From Bradyrhizobium sp. 199 (GTDB lineage Bacteria > Pseudomonadota > Alphaproteobacteria > Rhizobiales > Xanthobacteraceae): a stretch of 64,000 bases of DNA. Under the pieces are notes generated by a model. That model saw only the letters and a program-made list of their open reading frames with translations, did no database searches and was not told where the DNA came from. The position numbers and the translations under genes are program-made. Below, in pieces: positions 17,524-25,603 of this stretch. The stretch is from contig NZ_JADPJI010000005.1 in the NCBI RefSeq assembly GCF_023073355.1, positions 2,407,783 through 2,471,782 of the forward strand. The letters are read 5' to 3'. The stretch's first letter is position 1; each line of letters begins with the position of its first letter.

Positions 17524-19653
17524 TCAGAGCAGCCCTGCCCCGCGCGCCCACTTGTACTTGGCGCCGAGGACCTCGACCGGCAGTTCGGTCGAATAGGCAT
17601 AGGCCGGGATGCCGTTCTGGTACAGATATTCGGCAGCCTCCTCGACCTCGACGTCGCCGGCCAGTGACGCCACGATCGGCTTCACAAAACCCTTGGCCTC
17701 CATCTCCTTCTTCACCTCGACCATATTGCGGGCGAACACCATCGGCGGGGTGACAATGGTGTGCCAGTAGCCGAGGATCAACGAATGGATGCGTTCGTCG
17801 GAGAGCCCGAGCTTCACCGTGTTGACGTAGGTGATCGGCGGCTCGCCGCCGGTGATATCCACAGGATTTCCGGCCGCTCCAAACGGCGGGATGAACTTGC
17901 GGAAAGCCGCATCCAGATCCGGCGGCATCGACATCAGCGACAGGCCGTTGTCGACGCAGGAATCCGACAGCAGCACGCCGGAGCCGCCGGCACCGGTGAT
18001 GATCAGCACGTTCTCGCCCTTCGGCGTCGGCAGCACCGGCACGCCGCGGGCGAATTCGAGCAGCTGCCGCAGCGAGCGAGCCCGGATCACGCCGGACTGC
18101 GCCAGGACGTCCTCGTAGATCTTGTCGTTGCCGGCGAGCGCGCCGGTATGCGAGGACGCCGCCTTCGCGCCGGCAGAGGTGCGGCCGGCCTTGAGCACGA
18201 CGACCGGCTTCTTCTTGGAGACGCGCTTTGCGGCTTCGGCAAAGGCGCGGCCGTCCTTGAGGTCTTCGCAATGCTGGGCAATGATCGAGGTGTTCGGGTC
18301 CTGCTCGAAGAAGGCGAGCAGATCGTCCTCATCGATGTCGGACTTGTTGCCGAGGCCGACGATCGCCGAGACGCCCATCTTTGCCGAGCGTGAGAAGCCG
18401 ATGATCGCCATGCCGATGCCGCCCGACTGGGACGACAGCGCGGCCGAGCCCTTGACATCGTAAGCCGTGCAGAAGGTCGCGCAGAGATTGGCGGGCGTAT
18501 AGTAGAAGCCGTAGATGTTCGGCCCCATCAGTCGGATGTCGTATTTCTTGCCGACTTCCACGATCTCGGCCTGCAGTTCGGGCGCACCGGCCTCGGCGAA
18601 GCCCGACGGAATCAGCACCGCGCCCGGGATTTTCTTCTCGCCGCATTCGGTCAGCGCTGAGGCCACGAACTTCGCAGGAATCGCGAACACCGCGGTGTCG
18701 ATCACGCCCGGCACGTCCTTGACGCTCTTGTAGGCCTTGTAGCCGAGGATCTCGGCGGCCTTGGGATGGATCGGATAGATGTCGCCCTTGTAGCCGCCGT
18801 TGATGAGGTTCTTCATCACGGAGTTGCCGATCTTGCCGTCCTCGGCGGAGGCGCCGACCACGGCGACCGCCTTCGGCTGCATGATGCGGTTCATCGACGC
18901 GACGATCTCTTCAGTCGGGCGCGGCTTCGGCTTCGGCACGTAAGCGAAGTCGACGACGATGCGCACGTCAGCGGCGATCGCGCCCTTCGCCGTCGCGAAC
19001 ACCGGGTTGAGGTCGAGCTCGACGATTTCAGGGAAATCGGTGACGAGCTGCGAGACCTTCACGATGACATCCGCAAGCGCCGTGCGGTTCACGGGCTCGC
19101 CGCCGCGAACGCCCTTGAGGATCTCGTGCGCCTGGATGCCGTCGAGCATCGAGAGCGCGTCTTCCTTGGTCGCAGGCGCGAGGCGGAAGGTGATGTCCTT
19201 GAGAACTTCCACCAGAACGCCGCCGAGGCCGAAGGCGACCAGCTTGCCGAACGAGCCGTCGGTGATCGAGCCGACGATCACTTCGGTGCCGCCGGCCAGC
19301 ATCTGCTGCACCTGAACGCCCTCGATCTTGGCGTCGGCCTTGTACTTCTTGGCATTGCCGAGGATGGTCTCGTAGGCCTTCTCGGCCTCGTCGACCGTCT
19401 TGAGGCCGACGATGACGCCGCCGGCTTCGGTCTTGTGGAGAATGTCAGGGGATACGATCTTCATCACGACGGGGAAGCCCATCGAGGAGGCCATCTTGCC
19501 GGCCTCGCCGGCCGACTTCGCCACGCCCTCCTTCGGCACCGGAATGCCGTAGGCGTCACAGACCAGCTTGCCTTCCGGCGCCGTCAGGCTGGTGCGGTTG
19601 TCCGCCTTGACCAGGTCAAGCACCTTGCGGACGGCATCTTTGGAATTGGACAT
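17524..19653 (-). CDS. ADP-forming acyl-CoA synthetase of the oxalate region
   Basis: A protein of 709 residues. The ATP-grasp domain comes first (residues about 1-240: GFPVVMKIVSPDILHKTEAGGV, ELDLNPVFA). The CoA-binding Rossmann domain follows (261-: KAVAVVGASAEDGKIGNSV), then the ligase domain with the phosphorylated His (ASSHTGALAG, His about 502). This order is the reverse of the common arrangement with ATP-grasp last. It should form an acyl-CoA from acid, CoA and ATP with release of ADP and phosphate. It is divergent from gntR-oxc-frc and shares with them a region holding two GntR-type operators, so oxalate is the most likely substrate (inference). No AMP-forming oxalyl-CoA synthetase is visible in the window. 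Confidence 0.88.
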   Translation of the reverse strand: MSNSKDAVRKVLDLVKADNRTSLTAPEGKLVCDAYGIPVPKEGVAKSAGEAGKMASSMGFPVVMKIVSPDILHKTEAGGVIVGLKTVDEAEKAYETILGNAKKYKADAKIEGVQVQQMLAGGTEVIVGSITDGSFGKLVAFGLGGVLVEVLKDITFRLAPATKEDALSMLDGIQAHEILKGVRGGEPVNRTALADVIVKVSQLVTDFPEIVELDLNPVFATAKGAIAADVRIVVDFAYVPKPKPRPTEEIVASMNRIMQPKAVAVVGASAEDGKIGNSVMKNLINGGYKGDIYPIHPKAAEILGYKAYKSVKDVPGVIDTAVFAIPAKFVASALTECGEKKIPGAVLIPSGFAEAGAPELQAEIVEVGKKYDIRLMGPNIYGFYYTPANLCATFCTAYDVKGSAALSSQSGGIGMAIIGFSRSAKMGVSAIVGLGNKSDIDEDDLLAFFEQDPNTSIIAQHCEDLKDGRAFAEAAKRVSKKKPVVVLKAGRTSAGAKAASSHTGALAGNDKIYEDVLAQSGVIRARSLRQLLEFARGVPVLPTPKGENVLIITGAGGSGVLLSDSCVDNGLSLMSMPPDLDAAFRKFIPPFGAAGNPVDITGGEPPITYVNTVKLGLSDERIHSLILGYWHTIVTPPMVFARNMVEVKKEMEAKGFVKPIVASLAGDVEVEEAAEYLYQNGIPAYAYSTELPVEVLGAKYKWARGAGLL

Positions 19654-19811
19654 GTGGGTTCTCCCTTGACCTCAGTTCGTTCTTTTCAAAGCGCGCGTGG
19701 TTGCGGCTGCCCGTGATGCTTGCCATTCGCGGCGCTCTGTTCCATTTGGCGGAACGGAGCGGCCTCAAGCCTGAGTTTACTCCGCCGTCTTGGATCAAAA
19801 ATGGCTGGCGA

Positions 19812-19828
19812 TGGCATTTGGTATGCCA
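19812..19828. promoter_or_regulatory. Oxalate-regulon operator candidate 1 (acyl-CoA synthetase side)
   Basis: TGGCAT-TTGGT-ATGCCA is a perfect 6-5-6 inverted repeat in the divergent acs/gntR gap. On the minus strand it follows a TTGACA sequence (19844-19839) by 10 bases, so a bound repressor would cover the leftward promoter. Confidence 0.75.
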
Positions 19829-19892
19829 GAAGCCAACTTGTCAAGCTGCTGCATGCCTTAGAACGCCGCAAAAAATAGCCAGCTTGACATTC

Positions 19893-19909
19893 TGGCATGT
19901 GGTATGCCA
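19893..19909. promoter_or_regulatory. Oxalate-regulon operator candidate 2 (gntR-oxc side)
   Basis: TGGCAT-GTGGT-ATGCCA is a perfect 6-5-6 inverted repeat, 3 bases after TTGACA (19884-19889) on the plus strand and 56 bases before the gntR start. It is placed to control gntR and oxc. It differs from the first site only in two central bases. The remainder of the 311-base gap (19654-19964) holds no gene. Confidence 0.75.
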
Positions 19910-19964
19910 AAAACTTTCCCGTTAATATCCTGTAAAAGACGACTCCCACTGGAGGAGATTCGTC

Positions 19965-20696
19965 GTGTCACTGCGGAAACCAACCAAGGCGTTGCCGAAC
20001 ATGGCCGAGGCAGATATCGCAATCGTTCGTATTGCCCCGGAGAGCAGCTTCAAGAACAAGGCGTATGACGCCTTGAAAGAAGCCATCCTCAGGATGGACA
20101 TCTATTCGACGCCCGAGCCGGTGATGCTCGACGAGCGCGCGCTATCCGAACGCCTGGGCGTCAGCCGCACCCCGATCCGCGAAGCCATCGCGATGCTCGA
20201 GCAGGACGGTTTCGTGAAGACCGTGCCACGCCGCGGCATCATGGTGGTGCGAAGGACCAAGAGCGAGATCGTCGACATGATCCGCGCCTGGGCGGCGCTG
20301 GAGAGCATGGCCGCACGGCTCATCACGACCACCGCGCGCAAGAAGGACATCACGGCGCTACGCGACTATTTCAAGGAGTTCAGCAAGGATCGCCTGCCCG
20401 AGGATCACGTCGAGGAATATTCGCGTGCCAACATCGCCTTTCATCAGGCGCTGATCTCGCTGTCGGAATCGCCGGTGCTGGTCGATCTCACCAACGACCT
20501 CCTGCTGCACGTGCGCGGCTATCGCCAGCTGACCATCGGCCGCAAGGACCGCACCGCGACCTCGCTGCCCGAGCATCTCGGCATGATCGAAGCACTGGAG
20601 GCGCGCGACACCGAGCTCGCGGAAAAGCGCGCCCGCGACCACACCCTCGGCCTTGCCGCTTACGTCGAAGCGCACGGTCAGGAACTCTTCACCTAG
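19965..20696 (+). CDS. GntR-family (FCD) transcriptional regulator, candidate oxalate regulator
   Basis: A protein of 243 residues with a winged helix at about 58-95 (LSERLGVSRTPIREAIAMLEQ, then RRGIMVV) and an all-helical FCD effector domain at about 100-235 (RAWAALESMAARLI, NIAFHQALISLS, LPEHLGMIEALEARD). The start is GTG 19965 with a GGAGGAG ribosome binding site. It is followed by oxc 61 bases downstream with no visible promoter, so it is probably co-transcribed. Two copies of the TGGCAT-N5-ATGCCA operator lie directly upstream, consistent with autoregulation. FCD regulators typically bind short TGGTATACCA-like palindromes and respond to organic acids or acyl-CoAs; oxalate or oxalyl-CoA is the natural candidate here. 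Confidence 0.93.
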   Translation: MSLRKPTKALPNMAEADIAIVRIAPESSFKNKAYDALKEAILRMDIYSTPEPVMLDERALSERLGVSRTPIREAIAMLEQDGFVKTVPRRGIMVVRRTKSEIVDMIRAWAALESMAARLITTTARKKDITALRDYFKEFSKDRLPEDHVEEYSRANIAFHQALISLSESPVLVDLTNDLLLHVRGYRQLTIGRKDRTATSLPEHLGMIEALEARDTELAEKRARDHTLGLAAYVEAHGQELFT

Positions 20697-20757
20697 CAAC
20701 GTTCACCAGAAGGGCGAAAAACTCGCCCCGCTATCTGAGACCAGGGAGACAAGGCCC

Positions 20758-22491
20758 ATGCTGAATACCGCGACCAAGTCCGAGGCACCGGGCACCGAGC
20801 AGGAGCTGACGGACGGCTTTCATCTCGTCATCGACGCGCTCAAGCTGAACGGCATCAACACCATCTATAATGTGCCGGGCATCCCGATCACGGATTTGGG
20901 CCGCATGGCGCAGGCCGCCGGTATTCGCGTGATCTCCTTCCGCCACGAGCAGAACGCCGGTTATGCCGCGGGCATTGCCGGCTATCTCACCAAGAAGCCC
21001 GGCGTCTGCCTCACGGTTTCGGCGCCCGGCTTCCTCAACGGTCTCACCGCGCTCGCGCACGCCACCACCAACTGCTACCCGATGATCCTGGTCTCGGGCT
21101 CCTCCGAGCGCGAGATCGTCGACCTGCAGCAGGGCGACTATGAGGAAATGGACCAGCTCGCGATCGCCAAGCCGCTGTGCAAGGCGGCCTATCGCGTGCT
21201 GCACGCCCAGGACATCGGCATCGGTTTCGCCCGCGCGATCCGCGCCGCGGTCTCGGGTCGTCCCGGCGGCGTCTATCTCGACCTGCCGGCAAAGCTGTTC
21301 GGCCAGGTCATGAGCGCCGATGCCGGCCAGAAATCACTGGTCAAGGTGATCGACGCCGCTCCCGCCCAGATCCCCTCGCCCGCTTCGGTCAAGCGCGCGC
21401 TCGATGTTTTGAAGAGCGCAAAGCGTCCGCTCATCATCCTCGGCAAGGGCGCGGCCTACGCGCAGGCCGACGAGGAGATCAAGAGCTTCGTCGAGAAGAG
21501 CGGCGTGCCGTTCCTCCCGATGAGCATGGCCAAGGGCCTTCTCGCCGACACCCATCCGCAGTGCGCCGGCGCGGCCCGCTCGACGGTGCTGAAAGAATCC
21601 GACGTCGTCATGCTGATCGGCGCCCGGCTGAACTGGCTGCTCTCGCACGGCAAGGGAAAGAGCTGGGGTGAAGCGCCGAAGAAGTTCATCCAGGTCGACA
21701 TCGAGCCGCGCGAGATGGACTCCAACGTGGAGATCGTCGCGCCCGTCGTCGGCGACATCGGCTCGGTCGTCTCCGCCTTCAACCAGGCGATGGCAACGGG
21801 CTGGACCGCTCCGCCCGCCGAATGGACCAAGGCGATTTCGTCCAAGCGCGAAGAGAACGTCGCCAAGATGGCGCCGAAGCTCATGAACAACAAGTCGCCG
21901 ATGGACTATCACGGCGCACTCGGCGTGCTGAAGAATGTCATCAAGGAGTACCCCGAGGCGATCCTCGTCAACGAGGGCGCCAACACGCTCGACCTCGCCC
22001 GCGGCGTCATCGACATGTACAAGCCGCGCAAGCGTCTCGACGTCGGCACCTGGGGCGTGATGGGCATCGGCATGGGCCAGGCGATCGCAGCCGCGCTCGA
22101 GACCGGCCATCCCGTGCTGGCGGTGGAAGGCGACTCGGCCTTCGGCTTCTCCGGCATGGAGGTCGAGACCATCTGCCGCTACAATTTGCCGATCTGCGTC
22201 GTCATCTTCAACAATGACGGCATCTATCGCGGCACCGACGTCAACGGCGCCAACGCGGATCCGGCGACGACCGTATTCGTCAAGGGCGCGCGCTACGACA
22301 AGATGATGGAAGCCTTTGGCGGCGTCGGCGTCAATGCGACCTCGCCCGACGAGCTCAAGCGCGCCGTCAACGAAGCGATGACCTCCGGCAAGCCGACGCT
22401 CATCAACGCGGTGATCGATCCGGCCGCAGGCTCGGAGAGCGGCCGCATCGGCAACCTCAATCCGCAGAGCGTCCTGCAGAAGAAGAAGTAG
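20758..22491 (+). CDS. oxc: Oxalyl-CoA decarboxylase
   Basis: A ThDP-dependent enzyme of 577 residues that converts oxalyl-CoA to formyl-CoA and CO2. ATG 20758 follows a CAGGGAGAC site. Visible are the activating Glu64 in FRHEQNAGYAAG, and the ThDP/Mg motif GDSAFGFSGME at about 458 followed by IFNNDGIYRGTDVNG. The central ADP-binding-type domain (KRPLIILGKGAAYAQ) is where oxalyl-CoA decarboxylases bind the activator ADP. It works with Frc 148 bases downstream. The whole arrangement (gntR, oxc, frc) follows the operator pair at 19812 and 19893. Confidence 0.96.
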   Translation: MLNTATKSEAPGTEQELTDGFHLVIDALKLNGINTIYNVPGIPITDLGRMAQAAGIRVISFRHEQNAGYAAGIAGYLTKKPGVCLTVSAPGFLNGLTALAHATTNCYPMILVSGSSEREIVDLQQGDYEEMDQLAIAKPLCKAAYRVLHAQDIGIGFARAIRAAVSGRPGGVYLDLPAKLFGQVMSADAGQKSLVKVIDAAPAQIPSPASVKRALDVLKSAKRPLIILGKGAAYAQADEEIKSFVEKSGVPFLPMSMAKGLLADTHPQCAGAARSTVLKESDVVMLIGARLNWLLSHGKGKSWGEAPKKFIQVDIEPREMDSNVEIVAPVVGDIGSVVSAFNQAMATGWTAPPAEWTKAISSKREENVAKMAPKLMNNKSPMDYHGALGVLKNVIKEYPEAILVNEGANTLDLARGVIDMYKPRKRLDVGTWGVMGIGMGQAIAAALETGHPVLAVEGDSAFGFSGMEVETICRYNLPICVVIFNNDGIYRGTDVNGANADPATTVFVKGARYDKMMEAFGGVGVNATSPDELKRAVNEAMTSGKPTLINAVIDPAAGSESGRIGNLNPQSVLQKKK

Positions 22492-22539
22492 GGCATGATC
22501 CGGAAAAGTGCGCAGCGGTTTTCCGGAAAGATCATGCCC
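22491..22539. repeat. Palindromic intergenic repeat, family A
   Basis: GGGCATGATC (22491-22500) and GATCATGCCC (22530-22539) are perfect inverted arms around an inner stem CGGAAAA...TTTTCCG. The element begins on the last base of the oxc stop codon. A second copy with the same core (GGAAAAG...GCGCAC) lies at 44763-44811. It may attenuate transcription or stabilise mRNA between oxc and frc. Confidence 0.8.
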
Positions 22540-22639
22540 AACAAAAAGAGCTAAGGCGCCAAACGCGCTTCAGCCTCCACTCCTCAACCCTTAATTCCCT
22601 GCGGCTTGCGGGGGCAGACACAGAGTACGGAGCAACACG

Positions 22640-23917
22640 ATGACCAAAGCGCTCGCGGGCGTTCGCATTCTCGACTTCACCCACGTTCAATCAGGACCGA
22701 CCTGCACGCAATTGCTGGCATGGTTCGGCGCCGACGTGATCAAGGTGGAACGTCCGGGCGTGGGTGACATCACCCGCGGTCAGCTGCAGGACATCCCGAA
22801 CGTGGACAGCCTGTATTTCACCATGCTCAACCACAACAAGCGCTCGATCACGCTCGACACCAAGAATCCCAAGGGCAAGGAAGTCCTCACCGAGCTGATC
22901 AAGAAGTGCGACGTGCTGGTCGAGAATTTCGGCCCCGGCGTGCTCGATCGCATGGGCTTCCCCTGGGAGAAGATCCAGGCGATCAACCCGAAGATGATCG
23001 TCGCCTCGATCAAGGGCTTTGGCCCGGGGCCGTACGAAGATTGCAAGGTGTATGAGAACGTCGCGCAGTGCACCGGCGGCGCCGCCTCGACCACCGGCTT
23101 CCGCGACGGCCTGCCGCTCGTCACCGGCGCGCAGATCGGCGATTCCGGCACCGGCCTGCACCTGGCGCTCGGCATCGTCACCGCGCTCTATCAGCGCACG
23201 CATTCGGGCAAGGGCCAGCGCGTCACGGCCGCAATGCAGGACGGCGTGCTCAACCTCGCCCGCGTCAAGCTGCGCGACCAGCAGCGTCTCGCCCACGGCC
23301 CGCTCAAGGAGTACAGCCAGTTCGGCGAAGGCATTCCGTTCGGCGATGCCGTGCCGCGCGCTGGCAACGACTCCGGCGGCGGCCAGCCCGGCCGCATCCT
23401 GAAGTGCAAAGGCTGGGAGACCGATCCCAACGCCTACATCTACTTCATCACCCAGGCTCCGGTCTGGGAGAAGATCTGCGACGTGATCGGCGAGCCCACC
23501 TGGAAGACCGATCCGAACTACGCCAAGCCTGCCGCCCGCCTGCCGCGCCTGAACGAGATCTTTGGCCGCATCGAGCAGTGGACGATGACCAAGACCAAGT
23601 TCGAGGCGATGGAAATCCTCAACAAGGACGACATCCCCTGCGGCCCGATCCTGTCGATGAAGGAAATCGCCGAGGACCAGTCGCTGCGCGCGACCGGCAC
23701 CGTGGTCGAGGTCGACCACCCCACCCGCGGCAAGTACATCTCGGTCGGCAACCCGATCAAGCTATCGGATAGCCCGAGCGAGGTGGAGCGCTCCCCGCTG
23801 CTCGGCGAGCACACCGACGAGATCCTGCGCTCCGTGCTCGGCTTCAGCGACCACCAGGTCGCCGAGATCCACAAGTCCGGCGCCCTCGACCCGCCGCAGA
23901 AGCAGGCCGCCGAGTAA
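22640..23917 (+). CDS. frc: Formyl-CoA:oxalate CoA-transferase
   Basis: A class III CoA-transferase of 425 residues, close to the 428 of the Oxalobacter enzyme. The catalytic Asp is at about 168 (AQIGDSGTGLHLALG), and the mobile glycine loop is in GNDSGGGQPG. It transfers CoA from formyl-CoA to oxalate, regenerating oxalyl-CoA for Oxc and releasing formate. Start ATG 22640 (MTKALAGVRILDFTHVQSGP). It is the last gene of the gntR-oxc-frc run and is closed by a strong terminator. No separate operator is visible upstream of it. Confidence 0.96.
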   Translation: MTKALAGVRILDFTHVQSGPTCTQLLAWFGADVIKVERPGVGDITRGQLQDIPNVDSLYFTMLNHNKRSITLDTKNPKGKEVLTELIKKCDVLVENFGPGVLDRMGFPWEKIQAINPKMIVASIKGFGPGPYEDCKVYENVAQCTGGAASTTGFRDGLPLVTGAQIGDSGTGLHLALGIVTALYQRTHSGKGQRVTAAMQDGVLNLARVKLRDQQRLAHGPLKEYSQFGEGIPFGDAVPRAGNDSGGGQPGRILKCKGWETDPNAYIYFITQAPVWEKICDVIGEPTWKTDPNYAKPAARLPRLNEIFGRIEQWTMTKTKFEAMEILNKDDIPCGPILSMKEIAEDQSLRATGTVVEVDHPTRGKYISVGNPIKLSDSPSEVERSPLLGEHTDEILRSVLGFSDHQVAEIHKSGALDPPQKQAAE

Positions 23918-23942
23918 GCGGAGTGATCAAAGAAAGAGGAAG

Positions 23943-23968
23943 GGCCGCCGGTTTCGGCGGCCTTTTTT
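23943..23968 (+). terminator. Rho-independent terminator after frc
   Basis: GGCCGCCG-gttt-CGGCGGCC is a perfect 8-bp stem followed by six T residues. Confidence 0.9.
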
Positions 23969-24272
23969 GTTGCCGCCGAGATGGACTGTGTCCCAAATCC
24001 GCACGCTTGCGGCCTCGAAACAGCTAAGGCGGAATAAAGACCGGCTTTTGGGAACCGATGCGGCAACCAGCTATTGTCATCTCGACCGGCGTGCCGTCAA
24101 ATACGGGCATGCTACGACGACAGCGAGCAACTGAACGCCTCGCAAAAGACCTGCCCAATGCTGAAGAAGTCGGCGCCTCCTCCCTGGCGGGCGAGGCCTA
24201 TGCGCGCAGCATGCGAAAGGAAAGGCGTCGCGTCCCGCTGGGACCACGAACGTTCATGAAAGTGAGGGCAAA
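23969..24272. other. Intergenic region without recognised gene
   Basis: A 304-base gap between the frc terminator and the next small gene. An open frame at 24058-24279 shows no protein-like motif and runs into the ribosome binding site of the following gene. Nothing else was recognised. Confidence 0.5.
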
Positions 24273-24455
24273 ATGTTGAAAGATCAATCATCTGATCGCG
24301 CCAAGCGTGAAGCCAATAAGGCATTCAAGCCTGCCAAACCTCAGAAACCGATCAACGACTATGCGAAGGACCAGAACTCCTTCAATGAGAATCGGGAGCG
24401 GTTGAAAGCGGAGCGATTGGCCCGCGAAGCCAAGCCGGGAAACCGCTCCGACTAG
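24273..24455 (+). CDS. Small basic hydrophilic protein (60 aa), unknown function
   Basis: MLKDQSSDRAKREANKAFKP and so on; very rich in Lys, Arg, Ala, Asn and Glu, with no hydrophobic segment. It ends in a likely helix (FNENRERLKAERLAREAK). GTGAGGG lies 7 to 8 bases before ATG 24273. The composition suggests a disordered or nucleic-acid-associated small protein. The C-terminal helix pattern is shared by many short Bradyrhizobium hypotheticals. Confidence 0.55.
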   Translation: MLKDQSSDRAKREANKAFKPAKPQKPINDYAKDQNSFNENRERLKAERLAREAKPGNRSD

Positions 24456-24523
24456 GACGCGCTGACCAGCTTCCGATCGCAACCGCACTGGAAGCCTGGC
24501 ATCGAACTCAATACCTCTTCGAC

Positions 24524-24739
24524 CTAGAGCATCGAAAGCACGACGATCCCGTCTTCGAGCTCGCCCGAGGCCAGCCGAGTCCGCGCGATGCGCTCGAATT
24601 CCGTTCGGTTCTTTTGAAGATAGCTGAAGGCCTGCTTCTGCGTCAGGAACGTAGTGGCAAGTCGGCACATTTGCCGTCCCGCGCCAAGCGCGAGAAAGAA
24701 CGTGATTGTGCCACCGTTGTCCGGCTTGATTCTAGGCAC
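24524..24739 (-). CDS. Possible small DUF1488-like protein (71 aa)
   Basis: With GTG 24739 the product begins MPRIKPDNGGTITFFLALGA and continues to a helix, AFSYLQKNRTEFERIARTRL, and a final strand, EDGIVVLSML. The order (strand, strand, helix with x-NR-x-x-x-E-x-I-A, then G-x-I-x-L) resembles DUF1488-type proteins. There is no good ribosome binding site and the frame continues upstream without a stop, so the start is uncertain. It could be a decayed or chance frame. Confidence 0.35.
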   Translation of the reverse strand: MPRIKPDNGGTITFFLALGAGRQMCRLATTFLTQKQAFSYLQKNRTEFERIARTRLASGELEDGIVVLSML

Positions 24740-24798
24740 GACCCGCACTCTTGGGCATGTGACCGGCCCTCTGCAGATTTTGTCGGCGCTATTGGCGC

Positions 24799-25041
24799 CT
24801 ATGGCGGCAGCTTCTTCTTGCGCTTCGCCGGGGTCGGCGCCGGCAACGATGCGCGAAGATTTGCATCGGCCGCCTCCTTGGCTTCGCGCAGCTCTCGAAG
24901 CCGCGCCATGTTCTTGCGAACGTCGATCGCCCGCTTTGCCGCGTCCGCCGTAGCGCGCGCGCCCTCTTCGGCCGCCAGTCGCTGGCGGTTGGACCGCGCG
25001 ATGCTTTCGGGTGACGGTTCTGCCGATTTCCTGGCGCTCAT
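24799..25041 (-). CDS. Small Ala/Arg/Glu-rich coiled-coil protein (80 aa), unknown function
   Basis: MSARKSAEPSPESIARSNRQ followed by a long uninterrupted helix (QRLAAEEGARATADAAKRAI, then KNMARLRELREAKEAADANL) and a basic tail (PAPTPAKRKKKLPP). AGGGTGAAGG precedes ATG 25041. It is probably cytoplasmic; the basic tail suggests nucleic-acid contact. No family recognised. Confidence 0.55.
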   Translation of the reverse strand: MSARKSAEPSPESIARSNRQRLAAEEGARATADAAKRAIDVRKNMARLRELREAKEAADANLRASLPAPTPAKRKKKLPP

Positions 25042-25102
25042 CCTTCACCCTGTATCGCAACGGACAAAACCCGCTCAATCCGGGGATCGAGCGGGCAGCG
25101 TG

Positions 25103-25129
25103 GCCGTTTCAGTACATCCGTGAAACGGC
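25103..25129 (-). terminator. Hairpin downstream of the cold-shock gene
   Basis: GCCGTTTCA and TGAAACGGC form a perfect 9-bp stem with a 9-base loop, 10 bases after the csp stop on the minus strand. There is no T run, so rho-independent termination is uncertain. Confidence 0.5.
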
Positions 25130-25138
25130 GCCAGGAGC

Positions 25139-25348
25139 TCAAGCCAGCGAGAGATTCTCGGCGCTGACCTTGCCCCGCATCTTATCGGTCTTGGCCTCGA
25201 AATTGACCTTCTGGCCTTCCGCGAGACCCGCAAGACCAGCCCGTTCGACCGCGCTGATGTGAACGAACACATCGCTGCCGCCGTCGTCGGGTTGAATGAA
25301 TCCAAAGCCCTTTTGGCCGTTGAACCACTTTACAGTACCTGTCGTCAT
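25139..25348 (-). CDS. Cold-shock domain protein (CspA family)
   Basis: A protein of 69 residues: MTTGTVKWFNGQKGFGFIQP with the RNP1 motif KGFGFIQ and RNP2 motif VFVHIS. It is a single OB-fold that binds single-stranded RNA or DNA. ATG 25348 has GGAGAAG 5 bases upstream; the longer open frame to 25453 is the 5' leader, which in csp genes is often structured. Monocistronic. Confidence 0.95.
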   Translation of the reverse strand: MTTGTVKWFNGQKGFGFIQPDDGGSDVFVHISAVERAGLAGLAEGQKVNFEAKTDKMRGKVSAENLSLA

Positions 25349-25603
25349 AGTCTTCTCCAAAGCGCATGCGCGCACGTTCCGCGTGATCGTCACGCAGGAA
25401 AAATTCAATTCGTCGATGTCTTCGGAAAAGGAGCCCGCGGGCGCATTCAACAAGGCACAGCGGCTGAACGAACGGATTCAAGGTACACCTCACCATCCTC
25501 ACATGCAAGGCTCGGTGAGCGTTAATTGCGCTTGCGACCCCGGTGGAACATTTTCCAGGTCTGAGGCGACATCAACTGCGCGAATTCACCTCCCGCGAAA
25601 CAC

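Noticed and set aside
19884..19928. A standard -35/-10 promoter for gntR using TTGACA (19884) and TAATAT (19923)
   Set aside because: The spacing of 33 bases is too long; the true -10 is unresolved, so only the operator is reported.
24058..24279. A 73-codon frame downstream of frc
   Set aside because: No ribosome binding site, no recognisable protein pattern, and it overlaps the leader of the next small gene.
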